Shown here in pieces: positions 37,536-46,107 of a stretch of 64,000 nucleotides of DNA. Positions within the stretch are counted from its first letter, which is position 1. Each line of letters begins with the position of its first letter. The DNA is from Trichostrongylus colubriformis. Taxonomy: Eukaryota; Nematoda; Chromadorea; Rhabditida; Trichostrongylidae. A model generated the notes under the pieces. The model saw nothing but the letters and a program-made list of their open reading frames with translations. It was not told where the DNA came from and did not search any database. The position numbers and the translations under genes were made by a program. Location: positions 52,966,727-53,030,726 of the forward strand of contig OZ022259.1 in the NCBI GenBank assembly GCA_963978905.1. The letters are read 5' to 3'.

Positions 37536-37549
37536 TTGTGACGTCACAA
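37536..37549. promoter_or_regulatory. CRE-like palindrome TTGTGACGTCACAA
   Basis: A full 14-bp palindrome around TGACGTCA, the consensus for CREB/ATF-type bZIP factors. It lies near the end of the 10.9-kb transposon that is upstream of its minus-strand genes, so a promoter role for the element is plausible but unproven. Confidence 0.45.
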
Positions 37550-37649
37550 GTTTGTAAAAGTGCACGACATTCTGTAAAAATCCTGGCGGGACCCAACTTT
37601 CATCGCTGGCCGAGCCGCGACGCACAGCATTGAGCAGTAGTCGCGCAAG

Positions 37650-37663
37650 TTGTGACGTCACAG
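37650..37663. promoter_or_regulatory. Second CRE-like site, TTGTGACGTCACAG
   Basis: The copy of the same site in the second direct-repeat unit, 114 bp from the first. The TGACGTCA core is intact at 37653-37660 and one outer base differs. Confidence 0.45.
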
Positions 37664-39792
37664 CAAATTAATTGTTCGCGCCAATTTACCGTCGAACTGT
37701 GAAAATCGCTAGAGGACCCTCACTGGTCCCGCCACGATCGCCAGCAACATACCTGCCCCCGCTACAATCCTCCTTATTTGGCAGCACATGTCGTTAGTAA
37801 CCTTAGCTGTAACAGAGCCGTTGGGCGTGTCTGACCAATCAGAGACGAGCAGCTCGCTCTTGATTGGTCGACGATTATAAGCACCGCCTTTTGACAGCAC
37901 ACTTCAGCACCTCTGCAAAGTCAGCAGTGGACCAGTAGTACTGCGACCCCGCCCTCGCTCCGCCCAAGGGTGGAGTCAGCCAATCACAGAAATCAGCCGA
38001 CCAATCACAGAGCTAGGGCGGGGTTTAGCAGCTGTACTGTCATATCCGGCATTTGAATTTAGGGGTCCAGCACTACTGCAAACATGCTGGACTTTTATCA
38101 GAGATAGGAAGCAACACAAACTACCTGAGAGAGTAAGCTTTTTCGGGTTGTCAGATCAAAGTTAACCCATTTAATTACAGCGTCGAAGACCTGAAACAAT
38201 TGGAAACCACAACGAAGTGGTGAAATCGCACTGGGTTTATCAATATTCCTTTTGATATGCATCATGTATTAGAACCTCATTCGAAAGTAGCAGCGAGATA
38301 TGTAATCGACCAAAATAGGAACTCGGTTGCTTGCGTGGGGCCGCGGCGCGCAACGAAGTTACGACGGTTGAGTAGAGCGTATAACGCCATAATGACTTCA
38401 GGTCCCGCCCATTCCTCCTCCTAACTCGCACTCATCGCGTCACAGGACGTACCACAAATGCGACTTCTATTCTATGACATGCTCCCGTACTGCCCCACCC
38501 TCGCGCACCTGCTTTACTGGAACATAAAAGTAACAAAAAGGAAGAGTGGCACATTCAAAGACTATTCTGCTTACCTGTTCTTCTGATCGCACAACCAGCC
38601 CGTCACTTGAAATGAGCTCAGTTACTTGCTCAACAGGGAGATGATGAAACCCCTCCAGGCTAATGATATGCTAAAAAGTGAGAGTACAAATTGATAGCCA
38701 TCAAAAACGCTGGTTCCAGGGACAATGTAGCAACCTGGAAATTGAGCAAAATAAATTCGTTGGCGAAGTGAAGAAGCGTTTGACATGCGTAAGTTTCGGC
38801 AACCCCTCGAATTTCCAAGCATTTTGACACGCATATTCCCTTCTTCAAAAAATCACAGCACAATTCCTAGAGACGACAATGTGAACAATCGAAACCGTTT
38901 TTTTTATTTCGAACATAATCCTAATATTTCTGAACTAGACGAAGACAAACCACGAACTGAAAACCTTACCTTGACTTCATCCAACTGAAGGAGACAAGCA
39001 GCGGCCAGAGTGTCCAGCACATTGTTATCATCGATCTTGACCTTACCAGAATCCTATACATATATATAAAGCAGGAGTTTGGTGTGTTTGTGTGTGTGTG
39101 CGTGTGTGTGTCCGTCCGTCTGTTACATGCACTCTCAGTTCGACCAGATGTTTGTCGTGTTTGTGTCATCTGTTTGTCACGTTGCACTTTCAGTTCAAAC
39201 ATGGAGAGGTTGGGCAAGTAAGGAGTGTGTAGGGGTTGACCAAAGTGCACGAGGATCATAACACGAAGATCATAAGAACTAAGCCTAGCCCCGCCCACCG
39301 TGAGCGGGGCTTGCGCAGAAACCGTACTCTATTTATAAACCAGAAGTTTGGTGTGTTTGTCTGTGTGTGTGCGTGCGTGTGTGTGTGTGTGTCTGTCTGT
39401 CCGCACACCGCACAATGCATTCTTAACTGATCTGCAGCCTGGAGAGGTCGGGCAAGTTGGAATCGGGTAGGGGCTGACCCAAGCGTACAGAGCACATAAA
39501 AACTGAGAATAGCTCTGCCCACTGTGGACGGGGCTTGCGCGGAAACTGCCTGTGTTCGAATTCAAGTCCACGCTCAGTTACCAAAAATCAGGCAAGCTAG
39601 GAATGGGCCTGTAGAAGTCGGGCAAGTTAGGGATGGGTTCGGGTAAGCCAAAATACGGGGCACATGAGAGGCAATTTAGGAATGGAATCAAAACCATCCT
39701 ATTCCTATCATCATCATACTCTATATATCAAGCAGAAGTTTGGTGTGTTTGTTTGTCTGTCTGTATGTGTGTGTGTTTGTCTGTCCGCTCAC

Positions 39793-40376
39793 CGCATAAT
39801 TTCTATCTCGCGTCGCAGCAAAGCTGGGACCCTGAATTTTTAAGATAATATAGGAGTGGAAAGGGGACATTAATGGTGAAGGAACGGAAGTGATAGCTAC
39901 TGATAAGGGCTGATAAGGAGCCTCGAAAGGCGAATGGCGGGAAATTCATATCTCGCGTCGCAGCAAAGCTGGGATCCTGAATTTTTAAGGTAATGTAGGG
40001 GTGGTAAGGGGACATTAATGGTGAAGGAACGGAAGTGATAGCAACTGATAAGGGCTGATAAGGAGCCTCGAAAGGCGAATGGCGGGAAATTCATATCTCG
40101 CGTCGCAGCAAAGCTGGGATCCTGAATTTTTAAGGTAATGTAGGGGTGGTAAGGGGACATTAATGGTGAAGGAACGGAAGTGATAGCAACTGATAAGGGC
40201 TGATAAGGAGCCTCGAAAGGCGAATGGCGGGAAATTCATATCTCGCGTCGCAGCAAAGCTGGGATCCTGAATTTTTAAGGTAATGTAGGGGTGGTAAGGG
40301 GACATCAATGGTGAGGGAACGGATGTGATAGCAACTGATAAGGACTGATAAGGAGCCTCGAAAGGCGAATGGCAGC
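39793..40376 (+). repeat. 145-bp tandem repeat, four units
   Basis: Units begin at about 39794, 39942, 40087 and 40232 (TTCATATCTCGCGTCGCAGC). Units two and three are almost identical; the first and last are slightly diverged. The spacing between the regular units is exactly 145 bp. The same unit forms the core of the Helitron-like elements at 1-551, 1370-2010 and 19795-20278. Confidence 0.9.
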
Positions 40377-41269
40377 CGTGTTGTAATGGGCCAGTAAGGA
40401 AAGGAGGCATTACCTAGGGATACACCGAGGGTACCCATGTCACTCCCACAGTCCAGCGTCAACCATTTACAACCTGTCTGCACCACATACACCCCTATCT
40501 CATTGTTATGGGGTGTGTTGCAAGTGTTCCAATTCCTAGAGGTCGGCGGCGAACTGGGTCACCGCCCTTCGCGAGTTATCCGAATGGTGGCGTGTCCTGC
40601 CGTCTAGGCTCTCCCAGATTTGCCTAAGCCTTTTTAGGGGAGGAGCTTTGGCAGCGTGTTTTACCTGTCTTTACCTGTTTGCAATCCGCCGCGCAACGCA
40701 ACCTGACCTGACCTCACCAATCGGAACACTTGCACTCCACCCCATTGTTATATGTCTCAACTGAACTGCTGTCTGGAAAGGTCGGGCATGTTAGAATTGG
40801 GTAGATGCTGACCTGAGCGCACAGAGCACATAAGAATTAAGCCTAGCTCCGTCCAATGTGAGCGGGGCTTGCGCGGAAACTGCCGGTGTTCAAATTTAAG
40901 TGCACGCTCAGGTTCCAAAAATCAGGCAGGCTAGGAATGGACCTGTAGAGGTCGGGCAAGTTAGGGATGGGTTGGGGTAAGCCAAAATGTACGGAGCACA
41001 TGAGAGGCAAGCTAAAACCAGAAGTTTGGTGTGTTTGTGTGTGTGTGTGTGTGTGTGCATGTGTCCGTTTTTTTGTCACATAATCTACTCTCAACTCAAT
41101 TGCAACGTGGAAAGGTCGGGCAAGTTGGGGATGGGTAGGGGTAGACCAAAGTGTGCGGAGCCCATTAAGGACCAAGCCTAGCTCCGCAGCGGGACTCGCG
41201 CAGAAATGGTTGAAAAAATCGGCTAAATCAAGAGTGGGCCTGTAGGGATCGGGCAAGTAGGGCCTCATC
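40377..41269. other. Mixed repeat remnants inside the Helitron
   Basis: 40380-40740 is a stretch unlike its neighbours, ending in CCTGACCTGACCTCACC and containing 'tgttgcaagtgttccaattcc'. This could be the tail of a non-LTR retroelement, but no coding part is present. 40745-41269 returns to diverged 247-bp units with a (TG)n tract at 41028-41056. Confidence 0.4.
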
Positions 41270-43560
41270 TCAACTGTATCCTGGAGGGTCGCGCGAGTTA
41301 GGAGTGGGGAGGGGCTGACCTAAGCGTACAGAGCATATAAGAACTAAGCCTAGCCCCGCCCACCATGGGCGGGTCTTGCGCCGAAATCGATGAATAAACG
41401 AATTTAGGTCCTCGCTCAGATGTTGGAAATCGGGCAAGTTAGGAAAGAGTCTGTTGAAGTCGCGCATGTAAGGACTGGGGAGGGACTGACCAAAGCAAAG
41501 GGAACACACAGCAAGCAAATAAGGCACGGGCCTGTGGAGGTCGGGCAGGTTAGGATTGGGTAGGGGTCATGTGTACGGAGCATATAAGTTTTAAGCTTAG
41601 CTCCGCCCACCATGGGCTAGGCTCGCGCCGAAATCGATGAATAAACGAATTCAGGTCTTCGCTCAAGTGCTGAAAATGGGCAAGTTAGGAAAGGGTCTAT
41701 TGAATCGCACATGTAAGGACTGGGGAGGGACTGACCAAAGTGAAGGGTGCACACAACAAGTAAATAAGGCACGGGCTGTGGAGGTCGGGCAGGTTAGTAT
41801 TGGGTAGGGACCAAGTGTACGGAGCACATAAGTTCTAAGCCTAACTCTGCCCACCGTGGGGGGGGGGGGGCCTGTGCCGAAACCGATGAGTGCTCCAATT
41901 TAAGTCCTCGCCTGTGTACCAAAAATCGGGAAGGTCAGGAATGGGACTGCTGAGGTCGTGCGATTAAGGACTGGGTAGGAGACGAAAGTGTAGGGAGCAA
42001 CAAGGAGCAAGTTAGGAACGGGCCTGTAGAGGTAGGGCAAGTTAGGATAGCACAGGGCAAACACAAGTGTACGGAGCACATGAATTCTAAGCTTACCTCC
42101 GCCCACCATGGGCTGGGCTCGCGCTGAAATCGATGAATAAACGAATTCAGGTCTTCGCTCAAGTGCTGAAAATCGGGCAAGTTAGGAAAGGGTCTGTTGA
42201 ATCGCTCATGTAAGGACTGGGGAGGGACTGACCAAAGTGAAGGGTGCACACAACAAGCAAATAAGGCACGGGCTGTGGAGGTCGGGCAGGTTAGTATTGG
42301 GTAGGGACCAAGTGTACGGACCACATAAGTTCTAAGCTTAACTCCGGCCACCGTGGGGGGGCCTGTGCCGAAACCGATGAGTGCTCCAATTTGAGTCCTC
42401 GCCTGGGTTCCGAGAATCGGGACGTTCAGGAATGGGACTGCTGAGGTCGTGCGAGTAAGGACTGGGTAGGAACAGACGAAAGTGTAGGGAGCAACAAGAA
42501 GCAAGTTAGGAACGGGCCTGTAGAGGTAGGGCAAGTTAGGATAGCACAGGGCAAACACAAGTGTACGGAGCACATGAATTCTAAGCTTACCTCCGCCCAC
42601 CATGGGCTGGGCTTGCGCCGAAACCGATGAATAAACGAATTTAGGTCCTCGCTTAAGTGCAGAAAACCGGGCAAGTTAGGAAAGGGTTGTTGAAGTCGTG
42701 CGTGTAAGGACTGGATAGGGACAGACCAAAATGTAGGGAGCACACAAGAAGCAAATTAGGAACGGGCCTGTAGAGGTAGGGCAAGTTAGGATAGCGTAAA
42801 AACATAAGTGTACGGAACACATAAGTTCTAAGCCTAGCTCCGCCCACCATGGGCTGGGCTTGCGCCGAAATCGATGTGCACAAATTTAAGTCCTCGCCTG
42901 TGTGCCAAAAATCGGGAAGGTCAGAAATGGGACTGCTGAGGTCGTGCGAGTAAGGACTGGGTAGGAACAGACGAAAGTGTAGGGAGTAACAAGAAGCAAG
43001 TTAGGAACGGGCCTGTAGAGGTAGGGCAAGTTAGGATAGCACAGGGCAAACACAAGTGTACGGAGCACATGAATTCTAAGCCTACCTCCGCCCGCCATGG
43101 GCTGGGCTTGCGCCGAAATCCATGAATAAACGAATTCAGGTCTTCGCTCAAGTGCTGAAAATCGGGCAAGTTAGGAAAGGGTCTGTTGAATCGCACATGT
43201 AAGGACTGGGGAGGGACTGACCAAAGTGAAGGGTGCACACAACAAGCAAATAAGGCACGGGCCTGTGGAGGTCGGGCAGGTTAGGATTGGGTAGGGGTCA
43301 CGTGTACGGAGCATATAAGTTTTAAGCTTAGCTCCGTCCACCATGGGCGGGGCCTGCGCCGAAACCGATGGGTACTCAAATTTATAAACCCTCGCTTGGG
43401 TTCCGAAAATCGGGAAGGTCAGGAATGGGACTGCTCATGTCGTGCGAGTAAGAACTGGATAGGGACAGACCAAAATGTAGGGAGCACACAAGAAGCAAAT
43501 TAGGTACGGGGTGTGGAGGTCGGGCAGGTTAGGATTGAGTAGGAGTCAACCCACCAAACT
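41270..43560 (+). repeat. 247-bp tandem array, about nine units
   Basis: The landmark 'aagc[ct]ta[gc]ctccgcccaccatggg' begins at 41346, 41593, 41837, 42089, 42334, 42583, 42830, 43078 and 43324, spacing 244-252 bp. At least two sub-types alternate, one with 'actggggagggactgacc' and one with 'actgggtaggaacagacg', suggesting higher-order duplication. Diverged units extend left to about 39240. Long minus-strand open frames (up to 222 codons) follow from the unit lacking stops in one frame and are not taken as genes. Confidence 0.9.
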
Positions 43561-44187
43561 TATGTACTCTGTACACGTCAACCCCCTGTGTATAGAGTAC
43601 ATACGTTCTAAGCCTAGCCCGGCCATAATTGCAATATTGGTACCACACTCACAAAGTGTCTGTTTGTTCTCGGTTACCATTGGGGAGTGGTGTGTTATTA
43701 TCAGGTGTATCTCTCGGCAATCAGTTAAGGTCAATGTTTCTTATAGAACTGATACATGCACGTCCTCTCCAAACTTTTAATCCTCAAAAGTCAATTACTA
43801 CGGAGCGCCTCAGCGCTCACGATGAGACACCTCCAACTGCTGCCGCTCCTTTTAGCGTGGCCGCCCCTCTGCGATTGTGCCTTACACACTTGGATCAACG
43901 ATGGGAAGGGGGTCTTCTTACTTGGATTTTTTGACCGTTTCGATCCATCATCCTTACTTTGGTACTACTAAGTGCTTCAATTCTATTTTTGTGTTCGTAT
44001 CGAATCCTGCCTTTCTTTTAAGGGGTTTTGCCTTCAGTGGGGAAGAGGTTACAGATGGGTGTGGTGTCTTTTATTTCAACCAAAGCCGATGATCATTGTA
44101 GGTTTGCTCAAAATATATACAAGCCGCATATTATCCGTTCCCTGCTGCTATGTGCGCTCTCTATACACAGGGCCTATTCCTGCTGCA
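43561..44187. other. Helitron 3' region, non-coding
   Basis: Unique-looking sequence between the array and the hairpins. 'ttggattttttgaccgtttc' near 43921 resembles 'tcggattttttgaccgcttc' near 49493 next to gene C, hinting that flanking genomic DNA was captured. No protein recognised. Confidence 0.4.
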
Positions 44188-44376
44188 ATGCGCGCGAAGC
44201 GCGCATGCGAATGTCGGCTCGCCGCGCTAGCGGCGAGCCGAGAGTCGCTCCTCACTACAAAGCAGAAAGCCCCAAAGCCACCCTGCCGGGGCGGCGAAGC
44301 CGCCCCTACGAGGATTGGCCGGCGAAGCCGGCCAATCCGAGTCCAGGAGGGTTGGCCGGCGTCAGCCGGCCAACCC
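44188..44376. repeat. Five consecutive perfect GC-rich hairpins
   Basis: Perfect stems at 44188-44206 (8 bp), 44214-44241 (12 bp, loop GCTA), 44288-44306 (8 bp), 44312-44338 (12 bp) and 44349-44376 (12 bp, loop GTCA). Three have the loop context GCGAAGC, known as an unusually stable DNA mini-hairpin. The last one sits six bases from the CTGG terminus, where Helitrons keep their termination hairpin. Confidence 0.9.
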
Positions 44377-44524
44377 GACTGGTAGCAGAAATAAACAAGA
44401 GCACTGAGCGTTCCAGCCTTTACACCGATCATTTCTATGTCGTCTGCAAAACCATGTCAGTTGCGAGCCAGGGAAGGTAATTTACGGATTAATCTTACAA
44501 ATCATAAAGTTCATCTCTCGACAG

Positions 44525-44749
44525 AGGGTGACGGTTGGGACACACGAATCTAGGCCGTGACCCTGTGACAGCCTGTGGCCTTTGCCCTGTGACATGAATA
44601 ATTCAGACAATTTGACTATATAACGGAACAGACTTGCAAGGAGGACACGATTTACATGAACAAATTGTCTGAATTGTTTAAGGCTTAGGTCAAAGGCCAC
44701 ATGCTGTTACAGGGTCACGGCCTAGATTCGTGTGTCCCAACCTACACCC
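44525..44749. mobile_element. 225-bp hAT-like MITE in a gene B intron
   Basis: Inverted ends of more than 40 bp (GGTTGGGACACACGAATCTA is shared, then GGCCGTGACCCTGT) are flanked by CTCGACAG at 44517-44524 and 44750-44757. Gene C has the empty site, with one copy of 'ctcggcag' at about 53067-53075. The 8-bp duplication points to hAT-type transposition after the B/C duplication. Confidence 0.9.
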
Positions 44750-44757
44750 CTCGACAG

Positions 44758-45873
44758 ATACAGTAAGAAAAAGGACCTTACCGCTTCATGCTACTGCTTT
44801 GTCCAACCAATGTTAAGCTATTGCGCCAGAGTCTTGAGGGGCATGGGATCACAGTTCCCCTTTCCGCGAGATACCTTTCCTATGTTAACGGAGTAAACAG
44901 CTGACGAAGCACTAAGGAATTGCCACCGGACGGGGATACGTCCCGGATTTGCAGGCTTCATTCATGAAATCAGGATGAAATCAACCAGCTTTATCGGTTA
45001 CGTTTCAGAAAGGATAATCAGGATAATCAGTAGTAGGAAGACATGTTACGCTGAATAATAATGAGGGAGACGATCTAACGCGCATCCCAGCCCTCCGTCG
45101 CATCCGGCCCGAGGTGGCTTGGCAATTGCCCCACCTTCTGCTTAGTAAAAAAAAAAGGAAAACACAACCACGATAAGAAACAGTGGAAGGAAGAGAGCCT
45201 ATTTCTTGATTTTTGACCGTTTTGAGCGATTCTTCCCGAAGTTAGCACTTCGTCAGCCATATGAATTCAGAAAGGGTACCGAAGTCTACGGGTCGCTATT
45301 TATCGCTTTTTGTTCCCGAGTGGACAACTCACAGGACTACCCTATATGTTGGAAATGAATAAAGAGCTACAGGCCTCGCTTGAACACCTCGATGTGCATC
45401 TAAGGCAGATGATACGAAAGCATACAGATGATAGAGAATAGAAATTTTTGTTCAAATGAAACTATATCATACATTAAAAAGTGGTATTTGGAAAAGACCG
45501 TGCATAACAAGTTTGCAAAAAGCAGCCAAATACAATTTTCTAAGGCGCTTTCATCCTTTGCGGCACCGGCGTCGACGGCGACATCAAATTGCCCGCTGCC
45601 AGCACTATTGCGGCTACTCTATTTGTAACCCTCGACCGAATCATACTACAGTATAGTGATCGTTGGTGAGAGCCCGCGCGAAACCTATCACACTGACACT
45701 ATTCAACCCTCGACAAAATTCGGAGCTTGCCAAAACTTCGCGCGGTCTCCCGTTACGACCATCATACTTTGGTTATGGTTCGGTCACGTCGCAGTAGTGC
45801 CGGCGTTGTTAGCGACGAGTAATCGATTTCCGCAAGCGTAAAGTATGGAAGCAGTCTAAAGTTCTGAACGTAC
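44758..45873. other. Gene B intron sequence
   Basis: 44758-45130 aligns with 53070-53365 plus 53874-53915 next to gene C, showing it is duplicated intron. The remainder, up to the BTB exon at 45967-45874, has no recognised feature. Confidence 0.5.
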
Positions 45874-46107
45874 GCTCACGACTTTCAACCATACCAATTG
45901 TAAGCATTGCTTCGAAATATTTCGAAGACGCAGCCAGCACGAGTCGATGAGCATTAATTCGTGTTCCCTTAATTGACCTCCACTGATATTTCAAAGCGTA
46001 TCTAAAGTCATGTAGAGTACCTTAACGACCAGAGTCACATCACAGAGCCGAGATTCGTTCCGAAATTTGTCGAGCTGAGCGAGCAGGAAAGGTTTGTGAC
46101 TGGAGCT

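Larger units (their letters stand above)
37314..37675 (+). repeat. Two nested direct repeats near the transposon's right end
   Basis: A 60-bp unit (CAGTTTGGGTCAAT[CT]AAAGCG) occurs at about 37310 and 37362. A unit of about 117 bp (ATCCTGGCGGGACCCAA ... GCAGTAGTCGCGC ... TTGTGACGTCACA) occurs at about 37457 and 37580. The second unit includes the CRE-like palindromes listed separately. Confidence 0.75.
27188..38103 (-). mobile_element. 10.9-kb DNA transposon with CACTA/tnp2-like transposase
   Basis: Gene C has an uninterrupted intron (gacaatagaaag, about 51894-51905). In gene B the same place reads gacaAT, then 10,916 bp, then ATaggaag, so the target duplication is AT. The inserted DNA begins CTCTGATAGAGGTGCAGCAG and ends (reverse strand) CTCTGATAAAAGTCCAGCAT, giving inverted ends. 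Motifs such as ACCAGTAGTA and CACCACTGGT are repeated near both ends. Inside on the minus strand are a decayed transposase with DGVKF and LHVISEG motifs (32392-29394) and an LRR gene (33227-32586). Short target duplications fit animal CACTA/EnSpm relatives, though the ends do not read CACT[AG]. It probably contains later insertions. Confidence 0.75.
39052..44382 (+). mobile_element. 5.3-kb Helitron-like insertion in a BTB exon of gene B
   Basis: Gene C reads ...ccagaA|Tagcag... across this point (52922-52936). Gene B reads ccagaA39051, then 5331 bp, then T44383agcag. The insertion begins TCCTATACATATATATAAAG and ends CAACCCGACTGG, fitting TC...CTRR between A and T without target duplication. 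A 12-bp GC hairpin ends six bases before the 3' terminus. The 3' end matches the small Helitron at 1370-2010 (CAGCCCAACTGG) at 10 of 12 bases. No Rep/helicase frame was found. The body is made of TG tracts, 145-bp and 247-bp tandem arrays and five palindromes. Nested insertions are likely inside. Confidence 0.8.
26848..46107 (-). pseudogene. Gene B: KLHL paralog, BTB-BACK only, broken by insertions
   Basis: Exons equivalent to gene A: 46107-46021 and 45967-45874 (BTB start, RINAHRLVLAASSKYFEA), 44443-44383 plus 39051-38970 (one BTB exon split by a Helitron), 38866-38735, 38670-38575, 38190-38125, then across a 10.9-kb transposon 27148-27032 (BACK, LVDAAK) and 26943-26848. Exon lengths match gene A and gene C exactly (94, 143 when rejoined, 132, 96, 66, 117 nt). 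In the last exon a short deletion relative to gene C shifts the frame and brings in a TAG. No kelch exons were found. Unless the Helitron is spliced out, it cannot make a full BTB domain. The remaining exons are nearly free of stops, so decay is recent. Confidence 0.85.

Noticed and set aside
40700..40722. CCTGACCTGACCTCACC as the 3' tail of an RTE-type retroelement
   Set aside because: No reverse transcriptase or endonuclease remnant lies upstream, so it is only mentioned as a possibility in the feature list.
41935..42603. 222-codon minus-strand open frame with repeating 'LRTLVFALCYPNLPYLYRP'-type sequence
   Set aside because: It is the translation of the 247-bp tandem units. The same peptide recurs with each unit and breaks where units vary, so it is a repeat artefact.
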